Below are positions 55,935 through 64,000 of a stretch of 64,000 bases of DNA, piece by piece. Position numbers and translations under genes: made by a program. Under the pieces are notes generated by a model, which was given only the letters and a program-made list of their open reading frames with translations, had not been told where the DNA came from and did not search any database. The stretch comes from Immersiella caudata (lineage: Eukaryota; Ascomycota; Sordariomycetes; Sordariales; Lasiosphaeriaceae), in the NCBI GenBank assembly GCA_030512335.1, contig JAULSU010000003.1:6014001-6078000 (forward strand), given 5' to 3'. Position 1 is the first letter of the stretch. Each line of letters opens with the position of its first letter.

Positions 55935-56792
55935 TTCACTCGCGGGGAGGATCCGATTTTCTAGGCACGTTTACCTGGGAGGAAGATACATGAAACTCGG
56001 CGTTCCCGGCAAGACGTCCAGCGCCGACTTGGCTCTTACACGGGGATAGTTACTCATGCGAGAGTTCCCTCTGACATCATTTTGGACTTATTCTAGGCAT
56101 CTACTTTAGATCGGAGATATTACAGTGCGGTGTTTTCTTTCTTAATAACTAGGTCCAATTCGAGGTCGTGTATGACATTATCGTCAAATAGTGTGGTGTT
56201 TTCAAAGCCAACAAGCCCCTTTTAGCCCCTTTTGGAGCACATCTCTGCGACGAACACCATCATGACAGCATCAGATTCCGCCCAATCCAGCGATCCCGTT
56301 CTAACCGGATGCGGAGCGTGTCCAAATCCTTGGCATGAACTCCTCCAACGGCATCGAGGTTCCCCGCACCCCGCTGTCCCAGGGAGCAAAGGAGCGGGGC
56401 CGGTCAGATGCCATGCCAGGTTCTCACACCGAGGCGGGCAACGGTGGTTAGTTAAAGTACCGGTGCTACGACTAATCGGAAATGTAACCTCACCAGTCTA
56501 TGGGGGGCAATCCGCGACTGATTCCTTCGGCCGATATGGGCTGATGCTCTTGTGTAACCGTGTGCGGGGCACGGTTCGGGGGATGGAGGGGTAGGGGAGA
56601 TGGTTTTTATTTATCGGGTGAGTTTTCCCTTGTTTTCTTGGGGGGCGATTCCAGATTTGGAGATGGCATCAATTCCTCGCTGACGAGTTCAAGAAGTGGA
56701 AATCGAGGGCATCCCTCCTGCTAGACTCTCGCCTTTGACCGACTCTCCAACGCATCAAACCAAGACCAAGACCGCCTCAACGCGCCGAAATC
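55935..56792. other. Intergenic, no gene seen
   Basis: 3' UTR of the BTB gene and promoter of the FAD monooxygenase. No site or repeat is recognised. Confidence 0.5.
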
Positions 56793-58272
56793 ATGGCCTC
56801 TCGCCCTTTCAAAAAGGCAAGCACCCTCCCTATCACCTCCCAAAATACCAATGGAACCGAGGCTAATTTATCTCCCATTTTCAGGTCCTCATCATAGGCG
56901 CGGGCCCCTCAGGCCTCCTCCTCGCCGTCCTCCTCGCCAAACACGGCATCCCCATCGAAATCCTCGAAGCCGAAGACCACCTCAACGACCAACCCCGCGC
57001 CGCCGTCTACGGCAGCCCCGCCATCCCCGAGTTCGTCCGCGCCGGACTCATGGACGAGATCAAAACCCGGGGTATCATCCTCAACAGCATGTGCTGGCGG
57101 GATCCAGATACGCACGAGGTCATTGCCGGTTTCGACGCCGAGAAGGTGCTGCAGGATGTGGATGGGATGGATCTGCGGATGCATACGTTGGTGTTGCAGG
57201 ATTTGGTCCAGTTGATGCTGGATCGGGTGGTCGGGGAGTGTGGGGGGGCGGTGAGGTGGAAGCATAAGGTTGTTGGGGTTGGGCAGGATGGGGATAAAGC
57301 GTGGGTGGAATGTGAGACGCCCGAGGGGAGGAAGAGGGTGGAGGGAGATTATATCGTTGGCTGTGATGGCGCCAATTCGGGGGTAAGGAAGGGGCTGTTT
57401 GGGGAGGAGTTTCCGGGGTTTACATGGGATGCGCAGATTATTGCTACGAATGTGAGTATCTGGAGGAGACGGACATGTTGATGGTGTCGAGGAGAAGAGA
57501 AGAAGAGACGAAGGAGACTGACGGACACAGACATACTACGACTTTGAGAAGTTCGGCTGGCATGACGCCAACTTCATAATCCATCCCGAGCACTTCTTCG
57601 TAAGCAAGATCCTCATCCACACCCTCCTCCTCTCCTCCTGTTCCCAATCATCTGCCCCTCTATCAGATCAGGAGCAAGCTAACCTTCCCCTGCGATCAGA
57701 TGGCAACCCGCATCACCCAAGACAACCTCTACCGCGTCACCTACGGCGAAAAAGCCTCCCTCACCAAAGAAGAATACTCGGCTCGCCAGGCCTGGAAGTT
57801 CGAACACATGCTCCCCGGCCATCCCAAACCCTCCGAGTATACCCTCGTCGGCATGTCCCCCTACAAGATGCACCAACGCTGCGCTCCCTCCTTCCGCGTC
57901 GGCCGCTTCCTCCTCGCCGCCGACGCAGCCCACATCTGCAACCCCTGGGGCGGGCTCGGCATCACCGGAGGCTTCGTCGACATTGGCGGGCTGTACGACT
58001 GCCTTGCGGGAATCTGGGATGGGAAAGCAGACGAGAGCATCCTGGACTTGTACAGCGAGAAGCGGATCGAGAAGTGGCAGACAGTTATTGATCCCATCAG
58101 TCAGGAGAATTTTCGGAGAGTACGAGATGCGGATCCTAAGACGAGGTTTGAGAGGGATGAGTTTATGCAGATGTTGAAGAAGGGGGAGACGGATGAGGAG
58201 TATTTGAGGGAGTTGCTGTTGGGATTTATGGCGGTGAGGTATGATTTTACGCAGCATTATACGAAGAAGTAG
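56793..58272 (+). CDS. FAD-dependent aromatic-ring monooxygenase-like protein
   Basis: Four exons, 56793-56816, 56885-57451, 57531-57599 and 57700-58272, give 410 residues. The first intron contains no GT at all and must use a GC donor (GCAAGC...TTTCAG). The FAD motif GAGPSG is at about residues 13-18, the DG motif in YIVGCDGANSG at about 169-170, and the GD-type motif in FLLAADAAHICNP near 295, with Ala in the place of the usual Gly. This is the flavin hydroxylase pattern of phenol hydroxylase/PHBH-type enzymes, which insert one oxygen atom into an aromatic or related substrate using NAD(P)H. Substrate is unknown; it has no obvious pathway partner nearby. Confidence 0.88.
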
Positions 58273-58720
58273 GAGAGGGATAGGGAGAAGAACGGGTTCT
58301 GTGATCGAATAAGTGAAGGATTTGGCACGAGTTTGGATAATAATTGGGCTATTTATCAGTTGAGTAGAGATTGAGGTCAAGTCAGTGGGGGAAGACCATC
58401 TGTTGCATGAGCATGTTGATCCCGATTTTCTCAAGTTTGTTGGGAAGACGACGTTGAGGTTGCAAGCCCTGAGCGAGCGGCGCAGTACCGAGGGCAAGAC
58501 ATCTCGATGGAAGAGGAAGCTTCAACACCAAAGCAACATCATTACCGCAATGGAGCAAGAATACACATAACCTGAAGAGACGGATCGCTGGTAATAGCCC
58601 TACTGCCAGAAAAGGGACCTCCTCAGTCAATCCTAAACGCCACGATATGGGTAGATCATACACTTCCTCGGCATCACCATGTAAAAAATACGGCACAACT
58701 TCAGTCCCCCCTCCGACTTC
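58273..58720. other. Convergent 3' flanks
   Basis: Between the 3' ends of the FAD monooxygenase and the TVP38-like gene. Nothing else is seen. Confidence 0.5.
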
Positions 58721-60168
58721 TCAAACTCTACCCCAGGGTCTCGCCATACTGGTCATGCCTCTATCCTTCAAGCTGAACACTCTCGCAGGCATCTCGGGCT
58801 CGTATTTTGGCGGCGCCTCTCCCTCCCTGAATGGCCTCACCTCCCTAAGTCGAAACGACTCGATGCCCTCCTCCTGCGCCCCCGTATCCGAGCCCTCATC
58901 AGCTCGGGGCTGTCCCGCTAACAACCAGGCATCATCTGCCTCTCTACCGGGCCTCTCCTCGGGGGTCAACATCCCCGGACTCGAACTCATACTAGCACTG
59001 GCACTGTCATTCTTCAGAGTTACAGTGGTGACGCTCTCCTCGATGCGTCTCCTTGCTCTTCTCGCCCCTTGCTCCTCGAGCAGGTTCCTCTTGATCTGTC
59101 GCATCTTGTACCAGATATAGAACGCCATGAAGATGGTGATGACGAAGGCGATAGCGTATACGATGTTCTTGGTGTGGTCTGGCTTGGGTGTCACTAGCAA
59201 TACGCCGAGGTAGACGAGGAAGATTTGCTTGGGAAGGGTCAGGAAACAGGCGATGGCGAATGCCCAGAAGTTGACGCCGCAGGTCGAGAAGACGGCGGTC
59301 GAAAAGTGGGAAGGGATAGCGGAAAAGCGGATGATGAAGATGATCTGTAGGAAACGGAGAAGTTAGCGGGGGCTTGTGGAAATATGAGGGAATGGATGGC
59401 GCACCGTGAAGCCACCCCTCCGAGCGAGGCGCGCGAGGGCGCCGTAGTTGAGATTTGTGCGCTCCGCCTTCTCGCATTTCTTGCGGAGAAGGTACTGAAA
59501 GGCGAACCAAGTTCCAACTGCAGGTGTCAGTATTGTCCCTGGAAAGGAGGCCGAGGGGGCGTACTCTCGCCGATGAAGGTTCCGGCGGCGACGATGGCGA
59601 AGCCGACTCCGAGCCCGTAGACAACGCCGCACAGCAGGGCGATGATCTCGTGCCCGAACAGCGGGGGAAAGGATATAACGATGAGGATAAAGATCGGTAT
59701 TAACCAGCCGGCTGGAAGCTCGCGAACGTGCTTCGAGAATGGGAGGAGGCGCTGCGAGGAGGAGCAGTGTCAGTGTGGTCTCGAAATTCTGGAGAAGGAG
59801 ACTGGGATTCGTACCTCAACGACCTCATGATGATGGATGGTGATGATCGCAGTGAGAACAATGATAACGATGAGAACAAGCCAAATAACTATAGCGCGCC
59901 GTCAGCGCTGTGTCCTAGCTCCCTCCTCGGCCTGCGCGCAAGCAAGCAACGGGGACGAGTCCATCGTACTCAAGTATTTTGGCCGGAGGAACAAGCGCTT
60001 CCAGTTAACGGGTTGGTAGTCCGTTTCTCCCTCTATACAAGAGCCCCTTCTCGTCTTCGTTAGCTCCGAGGTGCTCATGCTGGACCGGTGAGCGCTGTTC
60101 TCGGCTCGACGTCGTCGTTTGAAGCGGAGGCGGCTCGCTAGAGTTGCGCGGCGTTGTGTCTGCGGCAT
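58721..60168 (-). CDS. TVP38/TMEM64 family Golgi membrane protein
   Basis: Five exons, 60168-59970, 59888-59815, 59751-59565, 59517-59405 and 59344-58721, give 398 residues, all joins in frame. The start MPQTQRRATL is the first in-frame Met; MSTSELTK (60078) is an alternative. After a basic, cytosolic N terminus comes a first membrane span (IIWLVLIVIIVLTAIITI), then the VTT/SNARE-associated domain: ELPAGWLIPIFILIVISF, FPPLFGHEIIALLCGVVYG, AAGTFIGE and RRGGFTIIFIIRFSAIPSHF. A last span (IVYAIAFVITIFMAFYIWY) leads to a charged cytosolic tail. Yeast Tvp38 sits in late-Golgi vesicles; related VTT proteins act as lipid scramblases. Function here is inferred from family. Confidence 0.88.
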
Positions 60169-61417
60169 TTGGGGATCGCTGTCGCTGGCGCCCCTGGATG
60201 CCAAGAAAAACAAAGGACAGAGAAGCAAAGAACAAAGATACGGGATTGCAAAGAAGCGAGTAGCAAGCTCAAGCTGGTAGAGTGCGTATGGCGCAACATT
60301 CAAGACCGGAGTTCGTCTGGAGTGTGCGGGCGGTGAAGTGGCACGATGACGACAATCAGGGGCTGGCTAAGCCTGCTAGCTCGAACCTAAAATGCGATGG
60401 CCTCCTTTCGCCAACCTCTTATTTTCGTCGAGAGATGCGGTCAGCGGTTAGCGTTTGAACGTTGTGCTGGGGCAGTTGCCAACGAGACGTTCCTGCCCCT
60501 CCGGCATTCGGGCGACGCAGACTGTTTTCTGCTTCCAGTTTTGGGCAGCGTGCTTTGTGCTGCGTCATTCTTCATTCTGGGACAACTAGCATGGGCAACC
60601 TGCAGACATCTTGTCCAACACTGCCGCCCAAGGAATTGGCCGCGAGTTCTGCAGCTGGCCTGTTTGTCCCACGGTGATGCGCGGAAACAGGGTCCGACCA
60701 GCGGCACCGCCACGCAACTGAAGGTAAGGATGCTCGCGACTCTCATGCGCCCGCCCGATGGCCAAATCTAACAGCCGTGGGGCACAGGCAAATTTCCATC
60801 TAGGCTCAAAATACGGCAAGCACCCTCGACTGGAAGCCCACACTCTGGCTGCATTGCCACGGCTTACAAGGTCCGGCACTGGGCCAAGCGGGATGGAGCG
60901 GGTAGGGTCCAGCAGTCGGTAGCGCCGACGTCGTCAACATCACACACGTCCAACGCCAAAAGTCCTCGCAAAAAACTGAGCCACTTCGCCCGCCCTTGAG
61001 GGGATGCTACGGACTATGAGATCTGCATCCGCAGTACCATCACGCATTGCCCAAGCCACACAGATGGATGCTTGAGGGGGCATAGAAGGATAGAAAGGCG
61101 GGAAACGATCCGAAGCTGGCTGTAGACGCATCTAGGCATGCAAGCAGGGTTGAGATCATCAGAGAAAGACGTAGGAAAACGAGGCAAACCTCCGCTCTTC
61201 GCGTGCCACGAGCCGAAGTGTCGGTCAAGGTGGTGTTCCCAGGCACAGCATGTCGGTGTTGGGTCCAGATGTTGATCTGTGGAACACCCGTATTTTTGAG
61301 TAGTTTACGCCCAAGCGCTTCGAGGTGTTTGGGGATCTCCTTGAGAGCCTGGGGGATACGCAGAAGTAAACATTACTGAAGATAGATTAGGTCCTGAATA
61401 CTGACATCCCTGAGGCC
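60169..61417. other. Intergenic, no gene seen
   Basis: Between the TVP38-like start and the 3' end of the protease. No convincing frame or repeat. Confidence 0.5.
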
Positions 61418-62506
61418 CTACCCAAGAAGCGACCATTGCGTCAACCCGAACTGCACCATTTCGGCCAGTCTGACGCCGCCAGCATGAAAGGTAAACTCAG
61501 CAAAGATATGATCCAACGCACTCGTCCCAACCGTCGCCGTCACCACCCCCGCAACAAACGGCTCGTCGCCCTCCCATCCAAAAACGGCACCTCCTGACCA
61601 CCCCTGTTCCACATACGGCGAGCTCGCCATGATCTTGCCTCCTTCCCCTCCACTACTCTCAACCTTCCTCATGCGTATCCCTTCTTCCGTAGCCGGGACC
61701 TGTCCACCCCGAAAGTTAAACGGATACCCAACGCTATTCCACTCCCCCTTGAGATAAAACTCATTCTTCAAACTCGCCTTCCACCCCAAGTACCCCGTAC
61801 TCAACCCAATCGGCGCATCCAACTCGCAAACAGCATAATCCCTTCCATCCGTGGGGCCTGCATCAACACCAAGACACTGCTTCGCAAACGCACCGCCCCA
61901 CGGCCTAGGCTGTCTGCTATCCTCGGCGTTAAAACCAGGCACAAACTCCACAGACCAGTTCCCTGTAGATTTCCACGCGATGCAATGGTTCGCCGTCAAC
62001 AGCAAGTTTGGCCCGACCATGGTACCGGAACAGAAACCTCGCTTTGCTCCATCGCGCAGGAAGACCTTCCCGAAGGTTGTGTAGGGATAGGACATGCGCG
62101 TGTCGTCTCGAACTTGCTTGCGCATGAGCACCATGGAGGAGTTCGGCGCGATGGTGAGGAACTGCTTGAGGTGCGGGTCGGTGAAGAGGGTGGTGAAGGA
62201 TTTGCGGGTGAAGTTGAGGAGGGGCGGTCGGAAGGAGGGGATGAAGGAGATGCCGCCTCGGGGAGGGGGCATGAAGGGTTTGATGAACTTGGTGAGGTCG
62301 GCGGCGGTGAGGCGGGTTGTTTTGGGGGTTGGTGGGGGTAGGCACTGGAAGGGAGGAGGTTAGTGGGTGGTTGAAGACAAGGGGAGGGGTAGACTTACGA
62401 CGGGAGGCGCGAAGTTGAAGATGTCTGTCCAGCTGAGGGGGAAGGACGTTGCGGGGGCAGAGAGGGCCAGAAGGCTGGTGATGGCCGTCAAGAGGGGAAG
62501 CTTCAT
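61418..62506 (-). CDS. Secreted trypsin-like serine protease
   Basis: Exons 62506-62399 and 62344-61418 (54-nt intron, GTAAGT...TCCAG, phase 0) give 344 residues. A signal peptide (MKLPLLTAITSLLALSAPA) is followed by a propeptide-like stretch of about 95 residues and a chymotrypsin-fold domain. The catalytic triad is visible: His in LLLTANHCIAW (about H156), Asp in GRDYAVCELDAP (about D205) and Ser in GWSGGAVF (about S286). It belongs to the glutamyl endopeptidase/trypsin-like part of the PA clan by overall look. It should act outside the cell in nutrient acquisition or against host proteins; specificity cannot be read from the sequence. Confidence 0.9.
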
Positions 62507-63188
62507 CTTGGTTATGGACAAAAACGATGCGAAAGGCACGAAACGAGTGGAAGGGCAGAGCCCACAGTGTATTGAACGAGTGTGATCAACGAGCGCGCGC
62601 CCGGAAAAAAGCTATAAGCTGTGCGAACCCGCGTCTGCGCGAGAGACGCCCATCTTATCAACCCCAAGAAACCCCCTTATCCAGCGCTTTTGTCTCCTCT
62701 AAATATGCTTAATATTATCCTGGCGCCCATCCGCTTTCCCAAGATCTCGCGATCGTTCCACGTGAAGCCGTTGGACATCTAGGCTTTCCCGACCATTTCC
62801 ACATGCCATCAAGCGCGGTATCGTTTCTTTCCTAATGTTGGCGTTGCGGGACGATGATTCGTCGGGGCTGAAATAGTGTTGGGTGCGCTGGACCAATCAT
62901 TTATGGCGTCGACATATCTCCGAAAACTGAGGCTGAATCGTCAGGGGTTGCGGGGCAGAGCGGTGCCGTGATTTGAAGCATTGGGAGGCGCAGCATCGAA
63001 TTGGAAATCGGGATGTTATGGGCGGCGCGTGACGATGGGGAGCGGTCTACGATGGGGATTTTTCGTTGAGTGGGAAGAGGTCGGGGGCCTCCTTGGTTTT
63101 CTTCATGTTCTCCTGCTTCGGACGTCTTCCTGTCAACCTTGGCTGTTAGCATCCACCATGACGGCACTCAAAGACGCCTATTGACGCG
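62507..63188. promoter_or_regulatory. Divergent promoter region
   Basis: The 682 bp between the divergent protease and GGGFRP-protein starts. No defined site was recognised. Confidence 0.4.
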
Positions 63189-64000
63189 ATGAAGGGGCTC
63201 GACACCGCCACCTCGCGGCAAGTGGCCGACACTACCTTGGAATGTCGAAGGCTCGAGCGACGGCAGAGCTACAGACCGGCGTCGCTCCGATGGCCCTTTA
63301 TTGTGGCGCAGATTACGCTCCTGTTGGCCGCCATTTCCGCCGTTCTTTTCTTGCGAATGAGTATGCCGAACAGCGACGATTCGGCGTTTGTTGACGGAAA
63401 GCCGATGAGGAGGTCCGTTGCTGGCAGCGGCAACAGTTGGGATAGTCGGGATAGAGCGGAATTGCGTCTTGCAAAGCGGCAGGTTGTCGGAGGGGGTGGA
63501 TTTCGGCCAGCTGGAATCCCAAAAGCTCCAGTACCGGCTCCGGTTACAACCACAACACCGTCAGTGTGGGGCTCCACATCGGATTCCGCCCCAGACAGAC
63601 CTGCTTTGTCGTCAGCAGTGTTGCCACACTTTGTCGGCGGACCCGACGACACCCCTGCCGGGAACGGCCCCACCCATCTGAAGACGGCGGACCTTGTGCT
63701 CAATGGTGGGGGATTCAGGCCGGGGCTTCCCCTTGCGACACCAAAAGCAACTGCAGCCATTACGGGAACAGATGCAGACGGTACACCCGACAAAGAGTTT
63801 GGCAGTAACCAGATTGTCACGGCCCTGGACGTGTTCAGCGATGTGTTGGTTGGTGTCATCAAAGGCGGCGGCGGGAGACCTGGAGCACAGCCCGGAGCAG
63901 CACCTGCGATAACAACGACAACAATCACCTTTGGCACTGTCAAGACTGCTGGGGGTGGATTTCGGCCTCCATCGCTCCCGAAAGCGACACCACCGCCAAA
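63189..64000 (+). CDS. Single-pass membrane protein with GGGFRP repeats (partial)
   Basis: An open frame starts at the ATG at 63189 and runs through the right edge, so the C terminus is missing (about 270 codons visible). The short N-terminal part is basic and has no signal peptide. One membrane span (LRWPFIVAQITLLLAAISAV) lies at about residues 34-56, predicting a type II protein with the rest outside. That part is low complexity with four imperfect repeats: GGGGFRPAGIPKAP, NGGGFRPGLPLATPKA, GGGGRPGAQPGAAP and AGGGFRPPSLPKATP, separated by Thr-rich stretches. A KR dibasic site precedes the first repeat. No enzyme domain is visible; a DUF3433-like membrane family is possible but unproven. Confidence 0.65.
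   Translation, partial: MKGLDTATSRQVADTTLECRRLERRQSYRPASLRWPFIVAQITLLLAAISAVLFLRMSMPNSDDSAFVDGKPMRRSVAGSGNSWDSRDRAELRLAKRQVVGGGGFRPAGIPKAPVPAPVTTTTPSVWGSTSDSAPDRPALSSAVLPHFVGGPDDTPAGNGPTHLKTADLVLNGGGFRPGLPLATPKATAAITGTDADGTPDKEFGSNQIVTALDVFSDVLVGVIKGGGGRPGAQPGAAPAITTTTITFGTVKTAGGGFRPPSLPKATPPP

Overview
The window is nuclear DNA of a filamentous ascomycete (Pezizomycotina). Genes are short and interrupted by 47-168 nt GT-AG introns with CTAAC-like branch points, intergenic DNA is rich in CT tracts, and the families are typical of these fungi: DUF2434, SIT-type siderophore transporter, GH10 xylanase with CBM1, fungal C2H2 regulator, TVP38, COG5. A biotrophy-associated secreted protein 2 (BAS2)-like effector, a CBM1 xylanase and a manganese-lipoxygenase remnant point to a plant-associated Sordariomycete. 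That taxonomic call is inference.

Layout. 1-5.1 kb: a Myb/SANT-like basic nuclear protein, a small double-CxxC protein and a weak membrane-protein candidate. 5.7-7.0 kb: a secreted GH10-CBM1 xylanase on the minus strand with a TATA box and a perfect XlnR/Xyr1 box. 8.5-9.1 kb: a frame-broken coding remnant. 10.4-11.7 kb: a secreted low-complexity repeat protein rich in dibasic sites. 13-15.5 kb: a long coiled-coil protein. 15.8-17.4 kb: two small minus-strand genes, one a secreted Cys-rich protein with a poly-Lys tail. 18.7-20.5 kb: a siderophore-type MFS transporter whose promoter carries two perfect SreA-type GATA sites, one in a palindrome. 20.5-31.9 kb: an accessory-looking stretch with a decayed lipoxygenase, an intact FAD oxidoreductase-Rieske protein, an intact SDR, a decayed AKR7-like reductase and the BAS2-like effector. 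33.3-34.7 kb: an unrecognised two-exon gene. 34.7-43.2 kb: 8.5 kb with no convincing gene. 43.2-45.4 kb: a C2H2 regulator. 47.4-51.3 kb: divergent DUF2434 and COG5 genes. 54.3-58.3 kb: a BTB protein and an FAD monooxygenase. 58.7-60.2 kb: a TVP38/TMEM64 protein. 61.4-62.5 kb: a secreted trypsin-like protease. The right edge cuts through a single-pass membrane protein with GGGFRP repeats.

How they fit together. Several products face outside the cell (xylanase, protease, BAS2-like protein, two other secreted proteins, siderophore uptake), while COG5 and TVP38 serve the Golgi. The clearest unusual signals are three GC-AG introns among about 24 modelled introns, the SreA palindrome upstream of the transporter, and two multiply broken metabolic genes beside intact oxidoreductases. 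No tRNA, rRNA, CRISPR or intact transposon was seen. All exon models were built by eye from splice signals and reading frame.
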